The notes: a model not told the origin generated them from the letters alone. A stretch of 64,000 nt of DNA from Combretum micranthum (GCA_024138025.1 JAMXBD010000426.1:372001-436000); one strand, 5' to 3'; numbered from the stretch's first letter, positions 1 through 12,755 are shown. A program made the numbers and translations.

Positions 1-1365
1 GGTTATATCGACAGTTATGTCGAGCATTCGTTGAGGATGTTGGTCAAATTAGTTGAGCAATGTGCTATTATAGGTTTGCGCTTGGGATCAATTTCCCGTT
101 GTTGCGCCTTATGCTCGTTTTGGCCCACCATTGCAAGATGAAGCAACTCTAGCTGCTTGATGGCGGATTGTTAGGGTCATGACTCATCATCCATCCCATG
201 TGGTTTTTGCATACCGGCAGGCTTTTGACCTTCTAGGTTCTCAAACAGCTATATATGTTTTTTCCTTTATCATGCTCAACTTATGTCGTATAATAATTTT
301 TCCTTTAACCGGAATGACATTTGTCTTTTGTTATGAAACAAATTGTTTGGATGTCTTACACGGATGACATTATGAGTAGGCTTCCACCTTATTGTAGAGC
401 TGGTGTTGATGTGTGGACTGCATGAGTACCACTCATTTGCTTTTACATTGTCTAGTGGCATTGCCCAAATCGTGTCATCAAATGTTTTGGTGGATATCAA
501 TGAATTCCACAAGCTATGAACATCGACCCACAATTGCATCAGATCGATTTAAGGGAGAGGGTAGACATGAATTAGCTTATGCATCATGATACCTATCATG
601 AGTTATGGGACGATAGGCAGGATCATCTAGTCCCTATTGAGGATTCATTTGTCATAGACCCAGAATACGCACGTTGGTATAAGTATATCACCAAATGGTA
701 TGTTAGTCATACTAGAGCTACGTTCGGTCACTTGGTAAGAAATGATTTCGATAATCTATCCACAATATAGTGTTACATTTCACATTCTAACTTTGTGTGT
801 TTCAAATTGTCATATAGGCCGATAAGTTTCGTCATACACAGTTGACACTTAACATCCTTGGGATTTACATCATTGCAAATGTAGTTATAGAGACAGTGGA
901 TGAGCATGGAGTGCTCGATCATCTATATCAAGAATACCGGCATGTAGCACCTAAGGAAAGTGAAGCTATGGAAGATGATGATGAGGATTCAAATCGGGAG
1001 CACCATATTGTTTATCGATCACAATCTACATCTCATGGACGACATAGTATTTCTTCAGTACCACCTTCTTTTGCTTTTGGCTCTAGATCATATCACGCTC
1101 CCTACATGGAGTATGGTACATCTTCAAATCCGACTCCACTTGCACCATAGAGGAGACATGCTATTGATGACCAGGACATGGGTGAGGGGTTAACATAACT
1201 CTCTCAGTTTAAGCACCTCTCCCAGGCTAGCCTAGTAGAGCAACCTGATTTTAGTCCACCATTGGCTTCAGCAGAGGGGCCATCCAATCAAGTGCAAGGT
1301 CGATGAACCATACCATCAAGGATTACTCAAGGAGTCCAAAGATACTAAGGAGGCAAAGATAGATC
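1..1365 (+). pseudogene. Plant mobile domain (PMD) pseudogene, cut by window edge
   Basis: I read this as the second half of a plant mobile domain, the MULE-associated domain also found in long-form protein phosphatase 7 homologues. Pieces lie in several frames: an APYARFGPPLQDEATLAA segment near 90-155, LPPYCRAGVDVW near 375-415, PLICF with a decayed VEWHCPNRV near 430-475, then LHQIDLRERVDMN and ELWDDRQDHLVP, and a WYKYITKWYVSHTRATFGHL stretch ending near 733. A plausible intron runs 735-817 (GTAAGA donor, ATATAG acceptor); the frame then continues from about 818 to 1150 as an acidic, Ser/Tyr-rich tail. Stops occur at about 154 and 423. PMD proteins are partly domesticated and partly transposon-borne; stops and missing segments argue for a dead copy. 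Family assignment is from remembered motifs. Confidence 0.6.
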
Positions 1366-1527
1366 ATATCATTGAACTTTTTGTCATATTCATGTATCTT
1401 TTTATCTAAAATCATGTCTACTTAGATATGTATTATCTTAAACTTTATTTTAGTTTATGAATGGTGTTTAGTTATAAGATTATCCTATTTACATTGTCTT
1501 GTGATTGAACTCGATCGAGTTGTGTTG

Positions 1528-1771
1528 GAGATATAATGATACGACAGGAGTTAAGATAATATGGAATGATTTACGATGAATTGTAGGTTTACTGTGTGGA
1601 TTGATCTTAGGGGCAGAGGATATGATGATGTGACTGGAGTTTGTATAATATGGAATGATTAATGATGAATTGCAGGTTTACTGAGTGAATCGATCATAGG
1701 GGAATTAATGCAATGCGGGTTCACTGTGTAGATTGATCGTGATGGGTATGACGAATTACAGGTTCACTAAG
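1528..1771. repeat. 89-bp tandem repeat, about 2.7 copies
   Basis: The segments starting at 1528 and 1617 align over 89 bp; both contain ATATGGAATGATT (at 1559 and 1648) followed by GATGAATTG and AGGTTTACTG. A degraded third copy follows from about 1700, with GGTTCACTGTGTAGATTGAT. It lies directly downstream of the PMD remnant. No coding potential is seen. Confidence 0.6.
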
Positions 1772-2440
1772 GGAAAATTTTGCTGGTTTTTCGAGTAAAT
1801 GTATTCATATTGTCAATTTGGATAACATTTACTAAGATTTTTTTATTTACAAGGTCAAGCTTGAAGGGCGCCATTAAAAACGATGCCCTTTGAGGGTCAT
1901 ATTGAAGTGAAGTTTGAAACGGTGCCCTTAAATGACCCCATTGAAGGCACCTCTCCAGAGGGCATCTTTTTTGTGTTCGGGCTAAAGGCATCGTCAGTGG
2001 TGGCGCCTTCTTCGAAACTCCAAAGGCTCTATCTTCGATAGTGCCTCCACTACCCCTTCCTAGTATTTTCTTTCTCCTGGACCCTATTTCCATACTTTTA
2101 TTTGAAAATAACACCAATGAGGATCCAAAACCAATTTGAAGTTCCTACTCGGCATCAAGATAGGATCCAGATCGTCATATGGGATTCAGATAAACAGAAT
2201 CTTGCTAGTGGTAGTGAAGGAAATACTCCGATGGTGGTAGCTATCAACTCTGGTGACGAAATACATAAGCCCTCAAATCAAACTGTGAAAAAGCACTATT
2301 ACATGAGGAAACTTTTTATATTGAAAGAAAACGAAGAAAGAGAATGAACTCGCGAGTGTAAATGGCTAAAGAGATAGTGTGTGAAGATTAAGGAGCTTTG
2401 GAAGTGATTAACTTGTTCTTGTTGATATTGGTTTTATATC
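1772..2440. other. Non-coding spacer with repeated GGCGCC-like motifs
   Basis: No gene is recognised. Between about 1865 and 2010 the motifs GGCGCC, GATGCC, GGTGCC, GGCACC and GGCATC recur every 15-50 bases on a base composition richer in GC than the surroundings. A short open frame at 2102-2347 has no recognisable domain. Confidence 0.4.
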
Positions 2441-4700
2441 ACTTAAAATTTATTAAAAACACCGCTTAAAAACTATAAAAACCAATAGATTTGGCAAGTG
2501 GACCAATCCTAATATAGTATAGCTTTGTAAACGGGATCGTCCTCAGGGATCGTTTTAAAAACAACACTCTAATCCTATTATTAATAAATAACAGCAAGGA
2601 AAAATTCAAGAATTAATTTCAGTTGATGTTTTATGATTATCAAGAAGATTTAATCAATATGTTTATGACTATTCAAGGTGTTCTATAACAGAAAATATAA
2701 ATCCAATTATTCTCGGCTCATTCAAACAATGAATCACTACTAAAATCACACTTTTACCCATTTATATTGATATTCAATGAATTAACAACAGTATTCAATT
2801 TTAATCCGCAAGATTTCTTAATTAGATTGATATCTTTCTCAAGATTATCAATCCCTAATCCTTAGATCTATCTGTTAGAATTTCTTCTCAACCAATAACA
2901 ATCCAAGAATCGCATTAAAATCAGTAAATCTTATATTGAATCAATCAAATACTCATCAATCAACCCAATACAGAAGATTCTTGCAAATCTATCTCTAGAA
3001 TTCACAAACAAATCTCTCTAAACATGTAGATCTATTCCTATATCCAAACTTTCATTTGTAATATAGAAAATCTGATATGAAATTAGCATTCTAGACTACT
3101 AAGTTCAAGAAAGATTAAGTACACATGTTTAGAATTAAAATTGAACAATAAATCTTCATTGAATCATCATCAAAACAGAGTACAAAGATAGATCTTAGAG
3201 TTCATCATCATTTGAATGAAAATTTCTCTACTCCTCCATATCCGTATTACAAAACATGATTAAATCAATGTAAAACAATACTAGATAAGAAAGAATACAC
3301 CTTTGAACCGAAATCTTGAAAGCCCAAGTCTTGACAAGTAGGATTGTCTTGACAAATCTGTTATGAATCTTGAATAGACTTGAAAATTACTCTAAAGTTA
3401 TGTTTTGATGTACAAAGTTATGTTTTGATGTACAAAGTTATGTTTTTACTAACCTAAGACACGTATTTATATGATAGGGACCTGGTACAACAGTTACAAG
3501 TTAAGATATGGATCAATCTTTCTAAGTTTATCTAAGTTTGACCGAGTAAAACTGTAACAGACAAACTGCACGACACTTGCATGACACTCTGCATCCTGTC
3601 GTGTAACTCTCTGGTCATTTTCTGAACATTCCAGGATAACTGCACAACAGCTACATGACACCCTGCATCCTGTCGTGTACTTTTCCTGGTGCATATTTTT
3701 TCATTTTCCTTATCAAAGGCTTCCATAATTGTTTCATGGCTTGTTTACTCTTTCCAAAGCTTTGCTCCTTTATTCTTTTTGCTTCGAAAACTTCCTCAAA
3801 CTTGATTAAATTCATTCCAAAGCTTAATATTCATCAAATCTCTAAAGAAAACACAAAATAACCAAGTCTAAGTATTATTTCTTACAAAAATAAACATAAA
3901 TAACTTTAAATTACTATATTTTAACTTAATAATTATAGTATAATTTACATGTATCACTTGTCCTCCTCCATGATGAGTCCCAACACCTTATTGATGTGCA
4001 TGATTTTTCAAAGGAAATGGATTTATCTTTTTGGATGGTGTGTTTTTCATCTATATCTGTATCGAAACAATATATATACATATGCCCCATATGCATCTAT
4101 ATTTATCTAGATTTAATCTATTTATGAGAACTGCTAACTTTTATTTATTTATATCTATTTCTTGATAAACATTTTATGGAAAAAAAATTAAAAAGAAAGT
4201 ATCGGTATCTATCTGAAAAAAGCTAGCCAAATAAGCATGAGGTCAAAAATTCATCTTTTTGTGTTAATGGGTCAAAACATTTCAATACTAATGTTAATTG
4301 ATTCGACTAAGATTAAGACAATTTTAATTATGATTGTAGGTCAATCAACATTCCTGATGTCTTAATGTCCCATTTACACTCTTTGATCTTCTAAAAAAAA
4401 CCCACTAATCAAGCTTAGCTTAATGATTTTTTGAACAGATGTAGTGAAGTTGTCTTCTGTATATATATATTGCAAATTTTGAAGACAAAATGAACCCATT
4501 TTTGTTTAAGAAACAATTCATCTAATGGGTTAAACATCAAGCATGCCATGTCCACAATTCATTCCAATCATTTATTTGCAAAAAAATTAAATGAAAACAG
4601 GGTTAAAAATGAGCTCGGTGGTAGAATGAGTCGTGCTTTTGCTACACCTTCCTCAACGCAACCATGAGAATGAAGAAAGAGTTGACTTGGTCAACTTATA
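2441..4700. other. AT-rich non-coding DNA, possible retroelement fragment
   Basis: No gene is supported. The stretch 2441-2580 (TTTGGCAAGTGGACC, then CGGGATCGTCCTCAGGGATCG split by a few bases of spacer) resembles a motif common near ends of non-autonomous plant retroelements; this is from memory and weak. A 20-bp unit, AAAGTTATGTTTTGATGTAC, is repeated head to tail at about 3394-3433 with a partial third copy. The rest is AT-rich without clear features. Confidence 0.3.
3565..3680. repeat. Imperfect 43-bp direct repeat, 74-bp spacing
   Basis: Copies at 3565-3607 and 3639-3680 share ACTGCAC-ACA, CATGACAC, and CTGCATCCTGTCGTGTA. The first copy also holds an inverted pair, CACGACA and TGTCGTG, that could form a 7-bp stem. 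Function unknown. Confidence 0.6.
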
Positions 4701-5455
4701 TAGACATCATCATGAGTCGGTTCTAAACCGAGAACTGGCCTATGAAAGGCAGGTATGAATCGACTAAGGATCCGTCAATTCTAGCGGTCTTGACTGTTCT
4801 ACTTTGCAAAACCTCTTGACTCGGTGGTTTAGGAACCGTCACTTCAAGAACCAGTTGATTCGATGGTTCTCGCAGTTTCACACCACGAAAAAAAAAAAAG
4901 AAGGAAAGAAGATTAAAAAACAATTGTAATTAAAAAAATATTTAACCTATTTTCATGTGAAAAATAAAATTTTATTTTTCATTTATAATATTTAATGTAT
5001 TATTATTAACAATACAAATAATCAATATACTTGAAATCATGTGTTGTTGAGTTTACATGGACTTCTAACCTAAGTGGGCTTTTCTTTTTTAACAATATGT
5101 GATTTGTTTATGCATTTGTGGAAATTTATTGTATTTTGAATATTTTATAGTCCACATTACTAACTTAGCAACTAAAAGTGCAATTGATTTTATATAAATA
5201 AATACACGACTGTAAATTTTTTTTTAACTAATGGGTTATAAACAATTAAGCTAAATAATATTTCAAGTTAAAAAGTTTGTTTTACATTTTTTTCTCACTT
5301 AAATTAAGTAAAAGTATTTGATTAATTCTTTAAACTTTTTTAATTTTACGGTGGTTCTCAAAAATCGAGAACTGGAATGGCTCCTATGAGTCTGGTTCCG
5401 ATTCCACCAATCTAGAACCGAAAACTGAACTCAAATCGGATCGTGATGACGTCTA
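4701..5455. mobile_element. Non-autonomous hAT-like DNA transposon, 755 bp
   Basis: The left end reads TAGACATCATCATGA; the reverse complement of the right end reads TAGACGTCATCACGA, 13 of 15 matching. Both ends continue into GGTTCTAAACC/GAGAACTGG-like subterminal repeats, a pattern common in plant hAT elements. Flanking octamers are AACTTATA (4693-4700) and AACTCATG (5456-5463), 6 of 8 identical, fitting an aged 8-bp target duplication. The interior is AT-rich with no transposase frame, so it would depend on an enzyme supplied elsewhere. Confidence 0.6.
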
Positions 5456-5463
5456 AACTCATG

Positions 5464-5590
5464 GACCGCTCCCACGTGCCAAAGTAAATTAGGCACTTCA
5501 TGCGCCTGCCTGGATCGAACACCCAGGACCTCCCAGCTCCCGTGCTCCCTGCCACTGAGCTGATGCTTATGCTCTGGCATATAATGCATT
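5464..5590 (-). mobile_element. tRNA-derived SINE candidate
   Basis: On the minus strand the sequence holds CAGCTCAGTGGCAGGGAG (A-box-like) and about 30 nt later TGTTCGATCC (B-box-like), the spacing of an internal RNA polymerase III promoter. The whole does not fold as a full tRNA and continues past the B box with unrelated sequence, which favours a SINE over a tRNA gene. It directly abuts the hAT-like element. I see no clear A/T-rich tail or flanking duplication, so the ends are approximate. Confidence 0.5.
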
Positions 5591-5599
5591 TATCTATAA

Positions 5600-7841
5600 T
5601 TGGCCTAGGACAAAACAATTTATAACAACCTGATTTTAACTTATAATAATAGACAAAATCTACATATTGCGTATGCGAGCAGACAATTTCAGTTTGATAA
5701 AATTATAAATTATGATAGTTGTATTAGCTCAAAACTTTGAAAATTCATAAAATAATCATTTTAAATCATATTACAGCACAATTTGATACTACAATCACAC
5801 AAATTTCTGTAGCATTTTACGAATACAAAGTTGAGTTAATTAGTAAAAAATAAAAATTTTTATGAGCTCAATTTATCTCAATAGAATAGATGCCTATACA
5901 ATAAACCATTCAAATTAATCGCCTATTTTATGATATTAGAAAATTTGGATAAATCATACAATGTCTAAAAACCGCTTTACCAAGAGACTCGCGTATATAA
6001 TTTAGATTTTCAATATCCATTTCAGATCAAGAAAAATTAATTGTACCACTCTATGACTACCACAAACCCCCTACATGACCCAATTTTTCATATTTTTAAT
6101 TTTAAATTTTTTTCCTTTTCTATTTTTTTATTTTTCTTTAAAGCTAAAACTATGACTCTCTAAAGAAATTAAAATACATAGGAAAAAAAATAGGGTGTCT
6201 ACGCTCATGCAACCTCAATTTACCTTGACTCTAGAATTAGAATATATCAAACTTTGTAATGCTGGTTGCGTATTTTAAAGCAAGTTTGTGGAAGTGTGAA
6301 ATTTTTCTATATTTAATATTTTAACATGAATCCCACTGCTCAATGGCGTTTTCCTTCTTACTGTCACTATTACTAGATAGGACAGAAATGCAGCAGGCTA
6401 AAGACCTTGGCGATCGATCAGACCACTGCCATTGACTCGGTGACAGCCCCCTCTCCACAATCAAAACGAGATTTTCATGCTTTCTGGATTACAGCAGCTT
6501 TTATCATCTCAATAGATCATGTATAAATTATTAGATAATGACTTCTTCCCCCAAAGGATAATTGAAACTAAGGAAATGAATTCCATCAGGGAATGAGTAA
6601 ATAGATAAGATAAACATGCGGCTCAAGGCATATGCCGGAGTTTAGACATTTTTTCGAAGAGGGCCAAGTCTAAACTGAGATTTAATGATTCAATTCTGGA
6701 TCCTTTTTTAGGATCATATAACTATCTTACGTAAGGGTGGGGCGTAGAGCAGGTTCAACCCTTGAACCCACTGGGTCTTGGAGCAGGTCAGGATGATTCC
6801 CACCCATCTCCTTTATTAAAAAAAAAAGATTAAAGAAAGAAAAATTTTTAAATTAAAATAATAAAAATCTAGACTTAAATATATGAAATGAGCCTAGAAG
6901 AATTCTATCCTTTAACTGTAACCAATGAATACTATTACTATGTAATTATTTATATACAAGCACATCTCTATACAAGTGAAATATTAGTAATGTGAGACTA
7001 AAGTAACACTAAAAAATTAGAGTTTATCAAAGAAAAAAAAACCCACATTATTTAGATATGTAAACCTTATATTAGTAGAGGTTTATATAAAATATGAGAT
7101 ATGATCAAACTTGGCATAGTCTTGCCAAGCTGTATCCAAACTAGAAATCGACCCGGATAGGTGTCTAGCTGAATTATACATCTCATGCCACATTTTTGTG
7201 AACCATATTCTCCGGGGCAATAGGTCTATTAAAGAAGGGGGGCTACTATGGCCTCCAAAGAAACTGCTTTGAGTTGGGTCACTTCTTATTACCCAAAGGA
7301 GCCTGATTGAAGAGTTTACAATTATACTAGGACGGATCAGTGAAGAATGCATTTTGATAGCGCGATAAACGAGAAGCAAGTCAGTTTTTATTTACTGGAA
7401 TATCTATAGAGGTGTGAAGATGAAAACGACCCAATATACAGAAACAAGGACAGAATATCATACTATTGCCCATTTTCATTTAGAAATGCACATGCCAGCA
7501 AATTGCTGCCACGTAACAGATTATTTAAACATAAGATTAGCACGTCCACGCATGCAAACTTGTCAACCTAACTAAAGCTGCCACGAGCCTCCAGTTTTTT
7601 TCACCAGTCAACAAGAGTCAGCTTCACAATTTTAGGATTTTGAGCACTTTCATCTTACATCACACTCAAGACCCACTAACACAGCTAATATTAGTTATTT
7701 AATGGAAACCTCATTGGAACATGAGCATAAGGGCTAGGACACTACCATGTGGTTTAGAGGTAACCCAACGCCCTTTTGTTTTCTTCTCTTATCTATACGA
7801 AGCACTGAATGGATAGGATAGCGGTATATAATTTCTGCTGG
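5600..7841. other. AT-rich intergenic DNA; 3' flank of exonuclease gene
   Basis: No gene is recognised. A minus-strand open frame at 7083-7379 (98 codons) has no identifiable domain. The part above about 7400 likely includes the 3' UTR of the minus-strand exonuclease gene; an AATAAA signal lies on the minus strand at 7387-7392, roughly 450 nt past the stop codon, with no stronger candidate seen nearer. Confidence 0.35.
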
Positions 7842-10800
7842 TCAGCTAGAAGCCCACTCGAAAAAGTGGCAGCGAGCGCCTGTATTAGCAGTCCAATTCC
7901 CACATCCAAAGAAAACGCTCGCTTGCTTTACTTCTGGTTTCTGAACCAAACCTGTGATGCTCTTGACCCCGCAGAAACACACAGGATGATGCTGAGAAAC
8001 AGGAACACTCACACCCTTGTATTTATAAGGCTTATGTGGGGAGACAGGAAGTTGCTCTGGGAAATGCTTTGGCGTAAAACCATTGCCCCCATCATTCCAC
8101 ATCAGCGAGTTTGTGATGGAAAATCTTATTCCTCTGCGCATGAGGAGGGCTAGTAGGCGAGCTGTGTTTTTTGCATCATCCAGACCACAGTGAGCACGGC
8201 CTTGCCAGGCCAAGCCAGCCATTTGAACTGCCTCCTTCAAGTTGCATCTACCACTCCCAAAAACTTCATGAAAGGGAACTTTTAAATTGATCCATCTAAT
8301 GAAGAGAAAGAAAAGAGGCACCCATCATTCTTTATTGCATCTCAGTTCTTAAAAGATCTGGCACAAAAGCCAAAAATCCAAACAACAATCTTCATATGTA
8401 TTTACCGATTGAAATATGGAGGCTTCCGGATCTTTTTAAATCGGCATTCAGATTCCAGCATTACACGACAATCCCAATTAGACCATGTCACAACAGCAAA
8501 GTTGGTGTTCTTTATCCCCTTCTTTTCAAGCCACTTATCATGCCTAAGGAGAGCTTCACCCAGAGTAACACCTCGATCCACCTGAAAATGCAGTAAATAG
8601 GAATACATAAGCCAGACATCTTAACTTGGTAACTTGTGGATAAAGTAAAAACATGCATACTTCATATTCTTCCTTCCATACTGACAACTTGAACTATATA
8701 CAAAGAAGTTGACCCACTTTCTGTTTTTCTTATACTGCCTTCCCACCTTTTTAAGGTATGACTTTATGTTTGCATCATACTTGAGCTTCATGAACAATGG
8801 ATTTCCACTATTATTGACAAATAAGACCTTGCTATCCATTTTTTGGCAACTCCCCTATCAGATTTCCATCAGTAAGCATAAGATATTCTAGTACATAATT
8901 TGGATGGTTTAAGAATTTGATAGTTTTATTTGGACCATTGGAAGTTTAATTATGACTGTAGGTGGATTTAGCCAAAATATTTTCATTTAAACGATGCTGC
9001 ATGGATTACTCAACAAAGAATAAGCATGCAAACTGAATATAGAAACTTACAAGGTGCATTGATATTCATAATAAAATTCAATAATTCCAACTCAACATAA
9101 ATGTGTTTAGCTCTTCACAATGATGTCCAATTCTCTCTCAACAAAAAGACTAGGATTTTGAATATGTGAAGAAATAAAGAACAAGATAAGCAAAGGTAAA
9201 CACCCTTCATTGGGAATCCATTTGTGGAGCTTAAATCTTAAAATCAAACCAGAATGGCTGGTTTGATAGAACTCTCCTAAGGTAACTGAAAATGTCAAGA
9301 ACCAAAAAACATGATCCTTTTTTTTTTTAATTAGAGAAAAAGCAAGCCCCAAAAATTGGAAGGTCTATATGACCAGTTCAAACCACCCATGCTGAGACAA
9401 TCAGCCACACCAGTACATTCGACAAATGACAGAGAAATGACCTTCCATCATGTGATCACATCAGCATTTTCTGGCAGCTAGCTTTATTACTCGCGTATCC
9501 AAAACTGAAGAAGACATAACTTATGCTATTCCAAATTCAAAGAAAGTGGTATGCCTTGTATATGAAGAATGAATACAGGAAAGGCTGCCCCCAAATTCAC
9601 AATTATCCTTACACCCACTGTCCCCTTTCTCTCAAATTATGAGAATCTCACCAAGGCATCTACCTCAAAACATCAAAACCTTCAAAATCTAAATGTTCTA
9701 AAATCAGTTTATAAGGAAAAGTGCTATTATTGAATCAGTTGTAAAACTTCTAACCAGAGGACTTTGAACAAATTGATTTGATCCAGTTAACTTTCATGCA
9801 TTTTGGTCAATAGCCTCTCCACCTTCAGTGTACACACATGCAATCCAAACTACATTTACTAGCCAATAATATAAGTGCTTTACAGACCTAAATCATCATC
9901 ATCGATTACATCAGATGCCACAAAATCCCGAATAGCAACCATCCAAAGAGAAAAAAAAGACTTGGTTTTTGAAAGAGGATCACATGCATCATCAGATCAT
10001 TTATTGTTAGTTCTATCTAATCACTTAGAGAGGAAGTTTAATGCATGCTTCCTTTACCAAAGTCTAATGTTCCCCTTAAATCCAAAAGACAAGTGTTTTT
10101 TCTCGTGTTCACTGCATCCATCACTAAATGTTGAACTTGAACGATATGAGATGGCATAAGTCAGAAGACATGAGATACATGTTGCCATTAAGAAGGATTA
10201 TGAAGCTTAATCCATGATGAACTGTGTTAAAAAATTGGAGAAAGGCATTCAATCAACTTTTAGATAGCAAAGAGAACAGAATATTATAAAAGGGAATGAA
10301 ACTAGTCCAGTGGCAAGTGACCCTAATGTATCTCCCTTAGGATATTCATCGTCTTGAAAAAGAAAATAAACATCATTTCAAAAGATCATCCCAGTCCCAT
10401 CGACTACTATACAGTAACTTGGACAGACCTTTTTTTCTTGCTTTTCTTTTTTTTTTTTTTTGGGGGTAAAAAATTAACAAAAAAGGGGTGGTGCAACACA
10501 AGGCCCTCCTTATCAAGAAAAGGGAAAATAAAGGGATTTCCCAGGTCACCCATTTTGGTACAACTTGTCTAAGCACACTAAACTTCAGAGTTCAAATCCA
10601 ATGTATTTGTGCAAGTGTGATCTTTACCCTTTGGACCACTCACTTTGATGCAATATAAGACCTCTTTCACCAAGCCATGAGATGCTTCTAAAGACTGAAT
10701 TCTCCCTCATATGGGTAAGATAATAAAGAAAAATAAAAAACAAATTGTCTCAGCAATTTTTCTTGTACAGATGCTTCCAAAGACTGAATTCTCCTCACCA

Positions 10801-11626
10801 AACCATGGAATTTCCTTACTTCGCAAATCAGATTATTTGTTTTGACTTGCACACTTCTTTGTGAATCTATGAATGAGCCCGTTTTCTTGAAATTCATTTG
10901 CATTTTGCATTTGAGGTGCACCTCAACAATTTTCATTTAGACAAATAACCAAAAAGAAAGAGAATGACATAATTTTATGTTGCACATACATCACAAACAC
11001 AAGATTTTGCTTTCTCCGATTAAATTTTACATACCTGAATTTGCTGGATGCCAGTCAGGTCCTTGCAAAAATCGCTCAGCAGCTGATTGCATGTTGGTCG
11101 AACATAGGTCTGAAAGCATGCCTCCAATTGGCCCGTCATGCTACTAACTATAACAGAGGGGAACTCGATAATCTCCTGTGGATGAGGATTCCTTTCTTTA
11201 TCACAGGTTGCCTCAAAATCAATGACCACAAAGTACTGAAAATCTTGGAACTGGTATGCAGAGGGGTAACCTGGAGCAAACATATTGCATTGTGGATATA
11301 GAAACCCATTCCCCATGTGGAATGGATGAATCTGGCTCTCAAAAGGATGCATTTGGTGTTGCTGCATACTTTGAGTTTCTGGAAAGAGGGCTGACCATGA
11401 GCTGTAACCCTGCCCACATGTGCGTTTTCCCTGGAGCTTGTTGAAAGGTTCAAAAACCTTGCTGAGATTATGACCTGCCTCTGTGAAATCCCCACCATGC
11501 TTGCCATTACTACTATTTTTAAGCTCAACCATTCCTTCAATCAGATTCCCGTTATACAGGGTGTTAAAAGAGGCTCCCTTGCTCTGGAGGCATTTATTTG
11601 ATGCCTCACAGCCCCTTGCATGGTTT
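7842..11626 (-). CDS. ERI1/ERI2-like DEDDh 3'-5' exonuclease with C-terminal GRF zinc finger
   Basis: Three exons are clear on the minus strand: 11626-11035, 8581-8406 and 8295-7842 (stop at 7844-7842), with GT-AG junctions and phases that join; the 2.45-kb intron is 11034-8582. Counting from the first in-frame Met (11532) gives 375 residues. The exonuclease carries all five DEDDh residues: Asp105 and Glu107 in VVIDFEATCD, Asp203 in SNWDCRV, His260 and Asp265 in HCGLDDA. A GRF zinc finger closes the protein: Cys331, Cys333, Cys356, Cys367, ending CHFFEW. ERI1-family enzymes trim structured RNA 3' ends, such as small RNA, histone mRNA and 5.8S rRNA precursors; animal ERI2 has this same two-domain order. 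The substrate in plants is inferred. The N-terminal Gln/His/Pro/Phe-rich region looks unstructured. The true start is uncertain because the upstream exon is out of frame. Confidence 0.9.
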
Positions 11627-12755
11627 CTGCAAGAGGAAAGACAAGCTTCAGCACAAGTGATAATGTAAAGAAAAACAATACATCTGACAAGGAAAAAAAA
11701 AAAAAAAGTTAAGACTAACCAATAATGCTAAAGCAAAGGAAAATTCTATAGCAGTTGCAAGTATTAGGGATGAAGGACCCAAACAGAAAACAAACAAGAT
11801 AATCATCATGACTTGTTAACGGACCAACACCCTTTTTTCACATAAATATACGCATGAATTGATCAAAAGACCACAATCTCCATATATAATATCCTTCTCC
11901 CCACAGTTACTAGAATCCACTAACCATGAATAAGCACCATCCTTCCCTTCTCTACAAGGTATCCCTTATGCAAACTACTTTCCTATAGTTATGTCCAAAT
12001 AAAATCATAATCCATATGATTCCACACAAACAAGTTTTTCACAGGACACTGCCTTCTAGTTTATTTTATTTTACTTTTTCCATCTTCGCTTTGTATCAGC
12101 AATGCAAGATCCCTTGATAAAAGCTTTAACAGCCAACAACTCAATGCCCGCATATGATCACCACTCACCAGCAATGTCTACATGCTATCCAGCAAGGGCA
12201 CAGGAGAAGGATAAACAGTGCAGACAATCCCAGCTGCACTCCAATGATATTAAATTATTGATTTACGAGCAATGAGACAGCCAACCATTAATAAGTACAA
12301 TATGCTTGCTTTATAGCCATCACTGTCGTAGAAAACTACATCATCTATCTATTCACCACAATAACAATGCAATACAACAGTACCGAGTAGCAAGTGAAAA
12401 CCTGATCACAAACTTCAAGACGCCTTTTTTTTCGTACATATTACTATCAAACCACGTTTTCAGCTACATAATCCCGATCTGTATTCCCACACTAACAGTG
12501 ATTAGAGTATTATTACCAAGATCAAACCGCTACCAGCAAAACATAACAGTTCAATCTAACAACTGTACTTAATCAACCACTGAAAAGCACAGATTTTTTA
12601 CAGTTTTAATTTGTCGAAACACGTGCCAAACCACATTATCAAGATCCTAACTCCGGTATCGAAAGCTATAAACACAAGAAAAAGGTAAGGATCAATCAAC
12701 CAATCAGTGTCAGATTCAGATTCGATTAATCCGTGAAAAGAAGAGAGAAAAAAAC

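Noticed and set aside
5500..5580. tRNA gene on the minus strand
   Set aside because: Only A- and B-box-like motifs are present; the acceptor and anticodon stems do not form, so a SINE is preferred.
7083..7379. 98-codon minus-strand open frame as a gene
   Set aside because: No domain, no clear promoter, and adjacent to the likely 3' end of the exonuclease transcript.
7809..8153. 114-codon plus-strand open frame
   Set aside because: Antisense to the last exonuclease exon; no domain.
9875..10159. Open frame within the 2.45-kb intron
   Set aside because: No recognisable domain or codon pattern, and inside an intron of a well-supported gene.
11148..11540. 130-codon minus-strand open frame overlapping the exonuclease exon
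   Set aside because: It is a shifted frame of the exon that encodes the recognisable exonuclease sequence.
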